A stretch of 31,422 nucleotides of DNA, taken from the NCBI GenBank assembly GCA_038258425.1, contig JBBSPV010000043.1:1-31422 (forward strand), given 5' to 3'. Every line of letters starts with the position of its first letter. Positions within the stretch are counted from its first letter, which is position 1. The notes under the pieces are model-generated. The model did no database searches and was not told the origin of the DNA. It worked only from the letters and a program-made list of their open reading frames with translations. The position numbers and the translations under genes were made by a program. Positions 20,492-30,029 of the stretch are shown in pieces. This DNA is from DATLGB01 sp038258425 (GTDB lineage: Bacteria > Actinomycetota > Thermoleophilia > Solirubrobacterales > Solirubrobacteraceae).

Positions 20492-23122
20492 TCACCGCTC
20501 CTCAGGCGCCCCGGTGAGAACGCGCGGCAGGTCCTGACGCCGCGTGACGCCGAGCTTGCGGTAGGCGTTCTGCAGGTGGTTGTCGACGGTGCGCACGGAG
20601 ACCACGAGCCGGTCGGCGATCTCGCGGCTGCTCGATCCGGCCGCGGCGAGGAGGGCGATCTCGCGCTCGCGGGGCGTCAGGTCGACGGCGTTTGGCGTGG
20701 CGAGCATCGTGGGCGGACGGGCGCCCTCGCACTCCGTCAGCCACAGGCGCAGGCGCGCTGCGGCGGCGGCCGCGCTCGACTGGCGGCCGGCGTCGCGGTG
20801 GGCGGCGGCCGCGGCGTCGGCCGCCTCGACGGCCACGAGCATTGCCCCCTGCTCGGCGAAGCGCTCGGCGACCGCCAACAGCGCGGCCCCGTCCCCGGCC
20901 ACGAGCGCGGCGGCGTGCGCGGCGGCGGTCGCGGCGAACGGCCCGTCCACGCGGTCGGCCAGCCGCGCGAGCTCCGGCGCGGCGGTCGCCGGGTCGCCGA
21001 GCCGGCACAGCTCGTGCAGCGCCCGGACGGTGTACGCGTCCTGGCCGCGGGACCCTGCGAGCTCACGTGCCTCGCGGGCGACCGTGCGAGCCCGCCCGAG
21101 CTCGCCACCCGCCGCGGCGCTCCACGCTCGCGCGAGCACCAGCTCGACCGCGAAGCCCGTGTGCCCCAGCGGCGTGCGCTCCATCTCGGTGATCGCCGCG
21201 CGGGCCGTTCCCGGTTCGCCGGCCTGCGCCGCGGCCTGGGCGATGGCCGCCACGGCGTAGGCGAGCATGCCCACCCCGTCGCCGTCGCGCAGCAGCGCGG
21301 CGCTCTCGCGACAGAAGCGCAGCGCCGTGCGCACCCGGCCGCGCGCGAGCCAGATCAGCCCCAACATGTTCGCCTCGACCGCCGTGGCCGGCGCGGACCG
21401 GCGCGGCAGCAGGAGCGCGTAGTTGCGCTCGGACAGGGTCGTCGCCTCGACGAGGCGGCCGGCGAGCCGCAGCGCCAGCGCGCGCATGCCGAGCAGCACG
21501 GGCTCGGCGGGCGGCAGCTCGTCGCGCAGCCGAGCCGCGACCGGCAGCCAGGCCTCGGCGAGCGCGACCGCCTCGTCGGTGCGCCCGCACTGAAGCAGCG
21601 CCTCGACCGCGCCCATGGCCGCGGTGGTCCGCGCCCGGTCGTGGACCGAGCCGTCCTCCAGGAGCGGACGGGCGGCGGCCAGCGCTGCGCGAGGCCGGCC
21701 GTGCGCCGCCGTCAGCCGCGCCCGCTGCGCGGCCAGCTCGTGGCGGAGCCCGTCGTCGCGCACGCGCGGCTCGGTGCGCCGGAGCACGGCGTCGGCGTCG
21801 TCGGCGCGATGGAGGGTCCAGAAGAGGTTCCGCGCCCTGGCCACGGCGACGGCCGCGCGCTCGCTGTCGTCCGGAGCCTGCCGCTCCAGGTCGGCGAAGA
21901 GCTGATCGGCGTCCACCCCCTGACCCAGGGCAGCGAGCGCCCGTCCGAGGACGAGCTCCGTGCGAAACTCCGGCCCCGCCCGCACGGCGGCGCGGGCGAG
22001 GCGCTCGGCCAGGGCCGGGTCCGGGACGGCCAGCGCCCGCTCCGCGGCGCGGGCGTACAGCGCGGCGTCGCCGGTCGCGCCCGACTCCAGGCGCCACGTC
22101 GCGACCCGCAGCAGGTCACCGCCCCGCCGGGCTCCGTGGGCCTCCACCGCGTCGGCGAGCTGCGCCTGGATCGTCTCGAGGCGCGTGGGCGTGAGGCGGG
22201 CGCGCACCGCCTCGCCGTGGATCGGGTGGCCGACATCGACGAGCCTCCGGCGCCCGTCCGTGCGGCGCTCCACGAGCTCGCTGCGCTCCAGCGCCTCGAG
22301 CGCCTCCGGCGCGTCGGGCCCGAGCAGGTCGAGCTCCAGCGGGCCCCCGACCGCGATGCGCTCGAGCACTGCCCGGGCGGTCGCGCCGACACCGTCGACG
22401 CGCAGGTCGACGAGCTCCGCCAGGCGCGTCCCCGCCTCGACCCGTCCGTGCCACCGCCAGAGGCCGCCGTCCTCGGTCAGCCGGCCGCCCTCGACGCCGT
22501 GGCGCACCAGCTCGCGCAGGAAGAGGGCGTTGCCGCGGGTCAACCCCCACATCGTGGCGGCGGTGCCGCCGTCGACCGGCCCGCCCAGCCCCGCCACCAG
22601 CAGGTCGTCGACCTCGCCCCGGGCCAGCGCCCCGAGCTCGAGGCGCACACACAGCTCGTCCTTCCACAGCGCCCGCAGCGCATCCGGGACCGACTCGTCG
22701 GACCGCACCGTCACCGTCGCGAAGGCCTCGCCGGAGGCCACGAGCTGGTGCGCGAGCGCCGCCGAGGCGTCGTCGAGGAGCTGTCCGTCGTCGACGCAGA
22801 GCATCAGCCGGCGGCCCTCGGCGCGCTCGGCCAGCGCATGCCGCGCGCGGGCCAGCAGCTCGGCGCCCCCGGGAAGCCGCGCGTCCGTGGCGGGCAGCAA
22901 CGGGGCGAAGGCCCCCAGCGGAATGGACGCCGCCGAGCGGGTCGCGCGCACCCACGCCACGGTGCAGCCCCGGCTCGCCGCGAGCTGCGAGACCTCGGCC
23001 GCGAGCCGGGTCTTGCCGACCCCGGCCGGGCCGGCGAGCACGACCCCGCCGGCCGACTGCTCCGCCAGCAGCCCGGCGACCGCCTCGAGCTCGGCTTCGC
23101 GCCCTACGAGCGGCCACGGCAT
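20492..23122 (-). CDS. Large LuxR-family transcriptional regulator with AAA ATPase (LAL type)
   Basis: 876 residues. N-terminal STAND/AAA ATPase: LVGREAELEAVAG at 5-17, Walker A GPAGVGKTR near 31-39, Walker B LMLCVDDGQLLDD near 108-120. A long TPR-like helical middle follows. The C-terminal LuxR helix-turn-helix occupies about the last 60 residues (LTPREREIALLAAAGSSSRE, then SVRTVDNHLQNAYRKLGV). Such regulators sense a ligand or protein through ATPase and TPR parts and activate nearby genes. ATG 23122 gives the standard MPWPLVGRE start; a frame extends to 23722 but runs under the divergent gene. The divergent flavin monooxygenase at 23235 is the obvious target candidate (inference). Confidence 0.9.
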   Translation of the reverse strand: MPWPLVGREAELEAVAGLLAEQSAGGVVLAGPAGVGKTRLAAEVSQLAASRGCTVAWVRATRSAASIPLGAFAPLLPATDARLPGGAELLARARHALAERAEGRRLMLCVDDGQLLDDASAALAHQLVASGEAFATVTVRSDESVPDALRALWKDELCVRLELGALARGEVDDLLVAGLGGPVDGGTAATMWGLTRGNALFLRELVRHGVEGGRLTEDGGLWRWHGRVEAGTRLAELVDLRVDGVGATARAVLERIAVGGPLELDLLGPDAPEALEALERSELVERRTDGRRRLVDVGHPIHGEAVRARLTPTRLETIQAQLADAVEAHGARRGGDLLRVATWRLESGATGDAALYARAAERALAVPDPALAERLARAAVRAGPEFRTELVLGRALAALGQGVDADQLFADLERQAPDDSERAAVAVARARNLFWTLHRADDADAVLRRTEPRVRDDGLRHELAAQRARLTAAHGRPRAALAAARPLLEDGSVHDRARTTAAMGAVEALLQCGRTDEAVALAEAWLPVAARLRDELPPAEPVLLGMRALALRLAGRLVEATTLSERNYALLLPRRSAPATAVEANMLGLIWLARGRVRTALRFCRESAALLRDGDGVGMLAYAVAAIAQAAAQAGEPGTARAAITEMERTPLGHTGFAVELVLARAWSAAAGGELGRARTVAREARELAGSRGQDAYTVRALHELCRLGDPATAAPELARLADRVDGPFAATAAAHAAALVAGDGAALLAVAERFAEQGAMLVAVEAADAAAAAHRDAGRQSSAAAAAARLRLWLTECEGARPPTMLATPNAVDLTPREREIALLAAAGSSSREIADRLVVSVRTVDNHLQNAYRKLGVTRRQDLPRVLTGAPEER

Positions 23123-23234
23123 GCCCGGAGTCTGATGGACCCCGCCGCGCCGGCCAAGTCCCGCATCTGAGCAGCCGCAGGCGCCGGCGGATGAGTAGGC
23201 GTTGCTCAGGCGCCCGCGGGCCGGCGCCCGCACG
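23123..23234. promoter_or_regulatory. Divergent promoter region with inverted repeat
   Basis: 112 bases between the LuxR-type regulator and the monooxygenase. CTGAGCA (23167-23173) and TGCTCAG (23203-23209) form a perfect 7-bp inverted repeat with a 29-base spacer, a possible operator. Clear -10/-35 boxes are not evident. Confidence 0.35.
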
Positions 23235-24695
23235 ATGGCCTCCATGCTCCCGACCCACGACATCCCCGTGCTCGTCGTCGGCGCCGGCCCGGCCGGCCTG
23301 GCCGCCGCGATCGAGCTCGCGCGGCACGAGATTCCGGTCCGCCTCGTCGAGCGCCGGACGGTCCTCTCCTCCCACCCCCGCGCCACGCTGCTCAGCCTGC
23401 GCTCGATGGAGCTCATGCGCGGCTGGGGCCTCGAGCCCGCGGTGCGCGAGCGCGGCGCCGACGTCGACTGGCGGATGCTCGAAGCCGAGACCCTCGCCGA
23501 CGCCGCCGCCGGCTCGGCCGTGGCGGTCGGGATCCCGAGCCGGGAGCAGAGCCGCGTGCTGAGCCCCGTGCAACCGGCGTGCGTCGCGCAGGACGACGTG
23601 GAGCGGCTGCTGCTGGCCCACCTGCGGGCCCTTTCCGGAGTCCGGATCGACCACGGGTCGGAGCTCGCGAGCCTGTGGACGGAAGCGGACGGTGCGCGCG
23701 CCACGGTGCGCGACGTGCGCACGGGCGCGATGCGTGTCGTGCGGGCGCGCTACGTCGTGGCCGCCGACGGCGCCCGTAGCGCGGTCCGGCGCGCCCTCGG
23801 CATCGGCCTGACCGGTGCCGACGACGTCTTGAACGGCGTCACGACGCTGATCCGCGCCCCGCTCTGGGACGTCGTCGGCCCGCATCGGCATGTGCTCTAC
23901 TCCGTGACGCACGCCGAGGCACCGAGCGTCTTCCTCCCCACGGGCGCGTCGGACCGCTGGTTGGTCGGGCACCCGGGCGAGGGCGGACGGGCGCCCAGCG
24001 AGCGCCGGGCGATCGAGCTCGTGCGCCGTGGCGCCGGCGTGGCCGACCTCCCGGTCCACCTCGAGCGGTCGAGGAGCTTCACGTCGGCGGCCCAACAGGC
24101 GGAGGCCTTCCGAGCCGGCCCGGTGTTGTTGGCCGGCGACGCCGCCCACCGGGTCACGCCGCGGGGCGGGACGGGCCTCAATCTCGCCCTGCACGACGGC
24201 TTCGACCTCGGCTGGAAGCTTGCCTGGGTGCTGCGCGACTGGGCCGGGCCGACGCTGCTGGACACCTACGAGGGCGAGCGCCGTCCCGTCGTCGAGCACG
24301 CCCTCGCGCGGTCGGCGGACCCGAGCGGCTCCCGCCGGGCGGCCGAGCAGGAGGTGCGCGCGGACCTCGGCGGCCGGATCTCCCACGCCTGGTCGGGCGG
24401 ACAGTCGACCCTCGACCTGCTGGGCCGGGGCCTGACCCTGTTCGCCGGCCGCGACCACGGCTCGGCCTGGGAGGCGGCGGCCGCCGCCCTGCCGACCCGC
24501 CTGCCGCTCGAGGTCCGGCTGCTGGACGCGGTCGCCGCCCGCGCGGTCGGCGCGCCCGGGCGCTCCGCGCTGCTCGTCAGGCCGGACGGGGTCCCGGCCG
24601 GCGTCGTGGCGGCAGGCGGCGAGCCGGGGCCCGCGCTGCGGGCGGCGGTCGCTGCGATCGCCCTGAGTCGCCACGTAGGCTGGTCCGGATGCTGA
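23235..24695 (+). CDS. Class A FAD-dependent monooxygenase
   Basis: 486 residues, aromatic-hydroxylase type. The dinucleotide fold is VLVVGAGPAGLAAAIELAR at ~12-30 with ERR at its end. The DG motif is YVVAADGARSAVRR near 172-185, and the GD motif VLLAGDAAHRVTPRGGTGLN near 292-311 binds FAD ribityl/pyrophosphate. The C-terminal ~100 residues (RSALLVRPDGVPAGVVA) match the thioredoxin-like tail of phenol-hydroxylase and anthracycline/tetracycline hydroxylase relatives. Substrate unknown. ATG 23235 or 23244 are both possible; TTG 23202 is less likely. It overlaps the next gene by 7 bases. Confidence 0.88.
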   Translation: MASMLPTHDIPVLVVGAGPAGLAAAIELARHEIPVRLVERRTVLSSHPRATLLSLRSMELMRGWGLEPAVRERGADVDWRMLEAETLADAAAGSAVAVGIPSREQSRVLSPVQPACVAQDDVERLLLAHLRALSGVRIDHGSELASLWTEADGARATVRDVRTGAMRVVRARYVVAADGARSAVRRALGIGLTGADDVLNGVTTLIRAPLWDVVGPHRHVLYSVTHAEAPSVFLPTGASDRWLVGHPGEGGRAPSERRAIELVRRGAGVADLPVHLERSRSFTSAAQQAEAFRAGPVLLAGDAAHRVTPRGGTGLNLALHDGFDLGWKLAWVLRDWAGPTLLDTYEGERRPVVEHALARSADPSGSRRAAEQEVRADLGGRISHAWSGGQSTLDLLGRGLTLFAGRDHGSAWEAAAAALPTRLPLEVRLLDAVAARAVGAPGRSALLVRPDGVPAGVVAAGGEPGPALRAAVAAIALSRHVGWSGC

Positions 24696-25219
24696 AGACC
24701 CTGGGCATGTACCTCAAGCGGACACCTCGCGTCGACGCGCCGACGGACCTCTACGCGCACCGCGTCTCGCTCCTCGAGGGCGGCGAGCTCGACCTCGAGA
24801 GCCTGCGCGGGCGCCCGACGCTGATCGTCAACACCGCGTCCAAGTGCGGCTACACGCCGCAGTTCACGGGGCTGCAGCACCTGCACGAGCGCTACGGGCC
24901 GCGCGGGCTGCAGGTGCTCGGCTGCCCGTCGGGCGACTTCGCCGGCCAGGAGCACGACGACGCCGACGCCATCGGCGAGGTCTGCCAGCGCAACTACGGC
25001 GTGACCTTCCCCGTGTCGGACAAGCTGTCGGTGCGCTCCGACCCGCACCCGCTGTGGGCCGACCTCGCCCGCCAGCCGGAGTCCGGGCCGCCCGTCTGGA
25101 ACTTCACGAAGTACCTCGTCGACGCCGACGGCCACCTGGTCAAGCGCTGGGCCACGAAGGTCACGCCGGAGGACGAAGACGTCACCGCCACGATCGAGTC
25201 GGTCCTCCCCGCCGCCTGA
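24689..25219 (+). CDS. Glutathione-peroxidase-family thiol peroxidase
   Basis: 176 residues. The peroxidatic Cys53 is in NTASKCGYTPQ. A further Cys99 in EVCQRNYGVTFP fits the resolving Cys of thioredoxin-dependent GPx enzymes. WNFTKYLVDADG supplies Trp137 and Asn138 of the catalytic tetrad. The usual FPCNQF segment is instead CPSGDF (79-84), so the tetrad Gln is Asp or missing. It reduces hydroperoxides in the cytoplasm, if active. ATG 24689 lies inside the end of the monooxygenase gene, so the two are co-transcribed; a peroxide scavenger beside an oxygenase is sensible. Confidence 0.88.
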   Translation: MLKTLGMYLKRTPRVDAPTDLYAHRVSLLEGGELDLESLRGRPTLIVNTASKCGYTPQFTGLQHLHERYGPRGLQVLGCPSGDFAGQEHDDADAIGEVCQRNYGVTFPVSDKLSVRSDPHPLWADLARQPESGPPVWNFTKYLVDADGHLVKRWATKVTPEDEDVTATIESVLPAA

Positions 25220-25271
25220 CCCGCGCGGTCCGCCGCCCGATCTGCCATTATGTGAAGCGCTCCAAGCCGAA

Positions 25272-25409
25272 TCGCCGGCTGCCATCGGCGAGCGGGGGAC
25301 CCAACGTCGCGCCCAGCGCGACAGGGGCGAGTCGGCCGCTGATGCGGCCGTAGCGGAGGAACGGCGTCCCACCGCCCTTCGCGAGCCCGTCAGCTGACCT
25401 CGTAGGCGA
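25272..25409 (+). promoter_or_regulatory. c-di-AMP riboswitch (ydaO/yuaA type) without a sense gene downstream
   Basis: The plus strand shows the class blocks in order: GGGGGACCCAAC near 25295, AGGGGCGAGTC near 25322, GTAGCGGAGGAACGG, then CGAGCCCGTCAGCTGACCTC followed by GTAGGCG, almost the actinobacterial consensus 3' end. The ends can pair TCGCC (25272-25276) with GGCGA (25405-25409). In actinobacteria these precede cell-wall hydrolase or Rpf genes. Here the next gene is antisense, its stop only 15 bases beyond. Confidence 0.82.
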
Positions 25410-25423
25410 TTGGAGCACCAACT

Positions 25424-26167
25424 TCAGAGCTCGACGGTCTCGCCATCGGCCGGGATCTCGAGTTCATGGCCCGTGAGCGCGCCCCGCAGCGCCTCGCGCG
25501 TGACGAGGCAGTGGTTGATCGCCTCCATGTGGACGGCGACGAGGCGCGCGTCCGGCGCCGCGTTGCGGACGGCGAGCACGTCGTCGGGATCCATGGTGAT
25601 CGGGTCGCCCTCGGTGAAGCGCGCGCCGCCGGCGTTGACCACGACGACGTCGGGCGCCAGGGCCAGCGCCTCGCCGACCTCGTCGCACCACACGGTGTCG
25701 CCGGCGACGTAGACCGTCGGCTCGCCGGGCGCCGAGAGCACGAAGCCGCTGACCGGCGCCATCGCCTGCGCGAGCTCGCCGCGGCCGTGCTGGCCGCCCG
25801 TGCGGCGGACGCGCAGGCCCTGCCAGTCGAGCTCGTCGGCGACCGGCACCGGCCGCACGCCCGCGGCGCGCAGCGTGTCGACGTCCTCGGGCTGGCAGAG
25901 CACGTCGAGGCCGTCCGACACAAGCTCCGCGGCCAGCCCGTCCCAGTGGTCGCCGTGCAGATGGGTCACGAGGACGCCGTCGGCGCGGGCGACGAGCTCG
26001 GCGGCGGGATCGGGCAGCTCGACCAGCGGATTGCGGACGGGGTTCGGCGTGTCCTCGACGGGCGGGTTCGCCCCGGCCGGCACGAGCATCGGGTCGATGA
26101 GCAGCCGCCTGCCCCCGAGGACGAGCTCGAGGGTGGCGTGACGGACGAGGCGCAGGCTGGCGGGCAT
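25424..26167 (-). CDS. Metallo-beta-lactamase-fold hydrolase (UlaG-like)
   Basis: 247 residues. The metal site is THLHGDHWD at 68-76 (His69, His71, Asp73, His74), with further ligands in GGQHGRG near 123-129, VAGDTVW near 154-160 and VHMEAINH near 211-218. The single-domain layout, with RHATLELVLGGRRLLIDPML at the start, is that of the L-ascorbate-6-phosphate lactonase-like / YtnP-like group. Substrate unknown. It begins 43 bases after the ABC permease stop, so it may be the third gene of that operon. Its 3' end faces the orphan riboswitch. Confidence 0.88.
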   Translation of the reverse strand: MPASLRLVRHATLELVLGGRRLLIDPMLVPAGANPPVEDTPNPVRNPLVELPDPAAELVARADGVLVTHLHGDHWDGLAAELVSDGLDVLCQPEDVDTLRAAGVRPVPVADELDWQGLRVRRTGGQHGRGELAQAMAPVSGFVLSAPGEPTVYVAGDTVWCDEVGEALALAPDVVVVNAGGARFTEGDPITMDPDDVLAVRNAAPDARLVAVHMEAINHCLVTREALRGALTGHELEIPADGETVEL

Positions 26168-26210
26168 GCGGCGAGCCTTCCCGGCTCGGGGCCGCCTCAG
26201 CCGCCGCGCC

Positions 26211-26971
26211 TCAGCGGGCGGTCGCGCGTCGGTAGCGGGCGATGGCCAGCGGCGCGAAGATCGCGAGGATGACCAGCGACCACACGACGCCGCCCCAGAC
26301 GCTGTTGCCCGCCGGCGTCCCCACCCACAGCGACCGCATGGCGTCGACGAGGACGGTGAACGGGTTGACGTCGGCGAAGGTCTGCAGGACCGGGGGCATG
26401 GAGTCCGTCGGCACGAAGGCGGAGGAGATGAAGGTCAGCGGGAACACCGCGATGAAGCCGACGGAGTTCGCCGCCTCCGGCGAGTTGACGAGCAGCCCGA
26501 GCAGCGCGAACACCCAGGAGAAGGCGTAGCCGAAGAGCAGCATGAGCCCGATGCCCCCGAGGATCTCGAGCCCGGACGCGTCGAAGCGGAAGCCGATGAT
26601 GAGTCCCGTGATGAGCAGCACGAGGATCGAGATCAGCGACGACCCGAGGTCGGAGAGCGTCCGCCCGGCGAGCACCGCCGGCCGGCTCATGGGCAGCGAG
26701 CGGAAACGGTCGATGAGCCCCTTGGAGAGGTCCTCGTTGAGCCCGAGCGCGGTGACGAAGCCGCTGAAGGCCACGTTCTGGACGATGATCCCCGGCAGCA
26801 GGAAGTCCTTGTAGCTCAGGCCCGGCGTCTGGATCGCCCCGCCGAAGACGTAGACGAAGAGCAGCACGAACATCACGGGCTGGACGGTGAAGGCCAGCAG
26901 CAGGTCGGGCTGGCGCTTGAGCCGCGTGAGGTTGCGCTGGGCGATGATCAGCGTGTCGGTGGCGAAGTGCT

Positions 26972-26975
<4 letters not shown>
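26211..26975 (-). CDS. ABC-2 type exporter permease (DrrB-like)
   Basis: 254 residues with six hydrophobic segments. The N-terminal RNLTRLKRQPDLLLAFTVQP and GFVTALGLNEDLSKGLIDRF (with RSLPMSR just after) are the conserved blocks of the ABC-2 drug-exporter permeases. NPFTVLVDAMRSLWVG near 220 is the third. GTG 26975 overlaps the ATPase stop (GTGA). With the partner ATPase it should form a dimeric efflux pump of the daunorubicin-resistance type. Substrate not readable. Confidence 0.9.
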
Positions 26976-27952
<977 letters not shown>

Positions 27953-28045
27953 GGGCAGGAGAAGCTATCGGGGCCGCCGGACGGATCCCTACCTGCGGGT
28001 GCGCAACGGGTTGTCGACCCCTGTCCTGTCGGGAAGCCTGCACCG

Positions 28046-28525
28046 ATGGCCGCCCAGGAGGAGTCCCCCAACCCGACGATCTACGAGTGGGCGGGCGGCG
28101 CCGAGGCGTTCGAGCGCTGGCTGGACGCGTTCTACGATCTCGTGGAGGGCGACGAGTTGCTGCGGGAGGTCTTCGGCGACCGCGTCACAGAGGAGCACCG
28201 CGCCCACGTCAGTGCGTGGTGGATCGAGGTCATGGGCGGCCCGCGGCGCTACAGCACCGAGCTCGGCGGCTACGAGCACATGCTCGCCCGCCACCGGGGC
28301 CTGCGCATCACGCCGCAGCAGCGCCTGCGCTTCGTGACGCTGCTCAGCCGGGCGGCAGACGACGCCGACCTCCCCGCCGACCCCGAGCTGCGCGCCGCGC
28401 TGATGGGCTACGCCGAGTGGGGCTCGCGGCTGGCCATGCACAACGCCGATCCCGACGCGCCCGTGGCCGAGCACGCCCCGGTGCCTCGTTGGGGCTGGGG
28501 CGTGGCGCCGCCGTACCGGCCGTGA
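28046..28525 (+). CDS. Truncated haemoglobin (group II, GlbO-like)
   Basis: 159 residues. TIYEWAGGAEAFERWLDAFY near 11-30 is the A/B-helix start, LLREVF and EEHRAHVSAWWIEVMGGPRRY near 49-69 the E-helix and GGP turn, and HMLARHRGLRIT with His83 the proximal haem ligand. WGWGVAPPYRP is a conserved group II C-terminus. These bind O2 or NO and can support respiration or NO detoxification. ATG 28046 is preceded by GGGAAG. Divergent from the ABC exporter; gene stands alone. Confidence 0.9.
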   Translation: MAAQEESPNPTIYEWAGGAEAFERWLDAFYDLVEGDELLREVFGDRVTEEHRAHVSAWWIEVMGGPRRYSTELGGYEHMLARHRGLRITPQQRLRFVTLLSRAADDADLPADPELRAALMGYAEWGSRLAMHNADPDAPVAEHAPVPRWGWGVAPPYRP

Positions 28526-28647
28526 GGGCGCCGCTGGGGCCGCCTGGCCCGCGCGTGGCGCGCCACGGGCGCCGACCTGCCCCGGCCCGTCCATGCCCGG
28601 CGCGCCGCGCGCCGCTTGCGCCGCCTCCCGTGCGACGATCCGGATCG

Positions 28648-29715
28648 ATGCGTGCGAGCACGGCCGCCCCGGAGTCCTACCGGGCGATGATCGCCACGGG
28701 CCTCGACGCGGCCTTCGCCGCCGCGGAGACCGTCGAGGTCGAGGCGGCGGCGCTGAAGGCCGTCGTCTTCTCCGACCTGCACCGCGGCGCGCGCGACCGC
28801 GCCGACGACTTCCAGCGCTGCGAGCGCGCCTACGCCGCCGCGCTCGGCTGGTACCTCGAGCAGGGCTACGAGCTGTGGCTGCTCGGCGACGTCGAGGAGC
28901 TGTGGGAGAACGACCCCGCCGAGGTGCTCCCCGCCTACCGGGAGCTGCTCGAGCTCGAGCGCGAGTTCGCGCACGGTCCCGGCCTGCGCCGCTTCTTCGG
29001 CAACCACGACGGCGACTGGCGCGAGCCGCGACTCGTGGCCCGCCACCTCGGCCCGTGGCTGGCCGGGACGCGCGTCCAGGAGGCGCTGCGGATCCGGGTG
29101 CTCGACGGTGGGACCCCGGTCGGGCAGCTGCTGCTCGCCCACGGCCACCAGGGCACGAGCACCGCCGACCGCTGGGCGCCCGCGGCCCGGCTGCTGCTGC
29201 GGCGCCTGTGGCGGCCGCTGCAGGCCTGGCGCGGGTGGATGACGACGACTCCGGCGCAGGACCACGCCCTGCGCTACCGCCACGACCGCGCGATGCACGC
29301 TTGGGCGCGGGCGCGCGCGCTCGCGGCAGCGCCCGGGGAGCGGCCGATCCTCATCGCCGGCCACACCCACCACCCGGTCTTCCCGGGCGAGCCGCCGCCG
29401 CAGGCGACCCCGGCCGAGGCCGCGCGGCTGTCCGCGGCGCTGGGCGCCGAGACGGACCCGGCCCGCCGCGGCGAGCGGCGCGCCGAGCTCGAGGCGCTGC
29501 GGGTGCAGCTGCGTGACAGGCCGTACAAGCCGCCGGCGGCCCGGCCCCCCTGCTACGTCAACGCCGGCTGCGGCTGCTACCCGGACCGCGACGTCACGGG
29601 CGTCGAGATCCACGGCGCCGGCGAGCTGCGGCTCGTGCGCTGGCTCGACGACGACGGGCGGCCGCGGCCGAAGGTCCTCGCCGCCACCCCCCTGCGCGAG
29701 CTGTTCGCGAGCTAG
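28648..29715 (+). CDS. Calcineurin-like metallophosphoesterase
   Basis: 355 residues with a full dimetal site: FSDLHRG near 41-47 (Asp43, His45), LLGDVEELWEN near 78-88 (Asp81), FGNHDGDW near 117-124 (Asn119, His120), LLAHGHQG near 159-166 and IAGHTHHPVF near 238-247. No signal peptide; probably cytoplasmic. The C-terminal ~90 residues after a helical insert (ATPAEAARLSAALGAETDPA) contain CYVNAGCGCYPDRD, the end of the phosphoesterase core. Substrate unknown. ATG 28648 is the first start that leaves a sensible N-terminus; the frame upstream is antisense-free but lacks homology. Confidence 0.87.
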   Translation: MRASTAAPESYRAMIATGLDAAFAAAETVEVEAAALKAVVFSDLHRGARDRADDFQRCERAYAAALGWYLEQGYELWLLGDVEELWENDPAEVLPAYRELLELEREFAHGPGLRRFFGNHDGDWREPRLVARHLGPWLAGTRVQEALRIRVLDGGTPVGQLLLAHGHQGTSTADRWAPAARLLLRRLWRPLQAWRGWMTTTPAQDHALRYRHDRAMHAWARARALAAAPGERPILIAGHTHHPVFPGEPPPQATPAEAARLSAALGAETDPARRGERRAELEALRVQLRDRPYKPPAARPPCYVNAGCGCYPDRDVTGVEIHGAGELRLVRWLDDDGRPRPKVLAATPLRELFAS

Positions 29716-29934
29716 GCGGCCGGGAGGCCGCCGGCGCCCCGGACCATCCTGTTGCCCATCGCCCTCCACGTGCTGTGGGACCTCTCGACGCTGAGCCAGT
29801 CGGCCGGACGCGACCCCAAGGCCCAGCCGACCATCGCCCTGACCGTCGGCGCCATCGCCGCCCTCGGGCTCCTGGCGGCGATCAGGCGGCCCGTCCGGTC
29901 CGCGGTCCGACAGCCCGCGCCCGCCCCCGCCTGA
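29716..29934 (+). pseudogene. C-terminal fragment of a membrane protein (CPBP/PrsW-like?)
   Basis: Open frame right after the phosphoesterase stop, reading RTILLPIALHVLWDLSTLSQ, then QPTIALTVGAIAALGLLAAI and RRPVR. The HVLWD motif in a membrane helix looks like the last conserved block of intramembrane-protease-like families. The only starts are a poor TTG at 29752 or none, with no ribosome site close by. I read it as a remnant or a 60-aa gene of doubtful expression. Confidence 0.35.
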
Positions 29935-30029
29935 CGCGCGTCGGCGTCCGCCGCAGGACGCTTCGGACCCGATGAGGATTGGTCTTGCGCACGCGGAGGG
30001 AGACTCGACAGGAGCGAAAGGAGCGCCAC

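Noticed and set aside
20444..23170. 908-codon plus-strand open frame across the LuxR-type gene
   Set aside because: It is the antisense shadow of a gene with clear ATPase and HTH motifs, begins inside tRNA-Leu and has no recognisable domain. High GC leaves few stops.
22116..24674. 852-codon minus-strand open frame spanning the regulator and the monooxygenase
   Set aside because: Crosses a divergent promoter and two genes with strong motifs; composition is typical of an antisense frame in GC-rich DNA.
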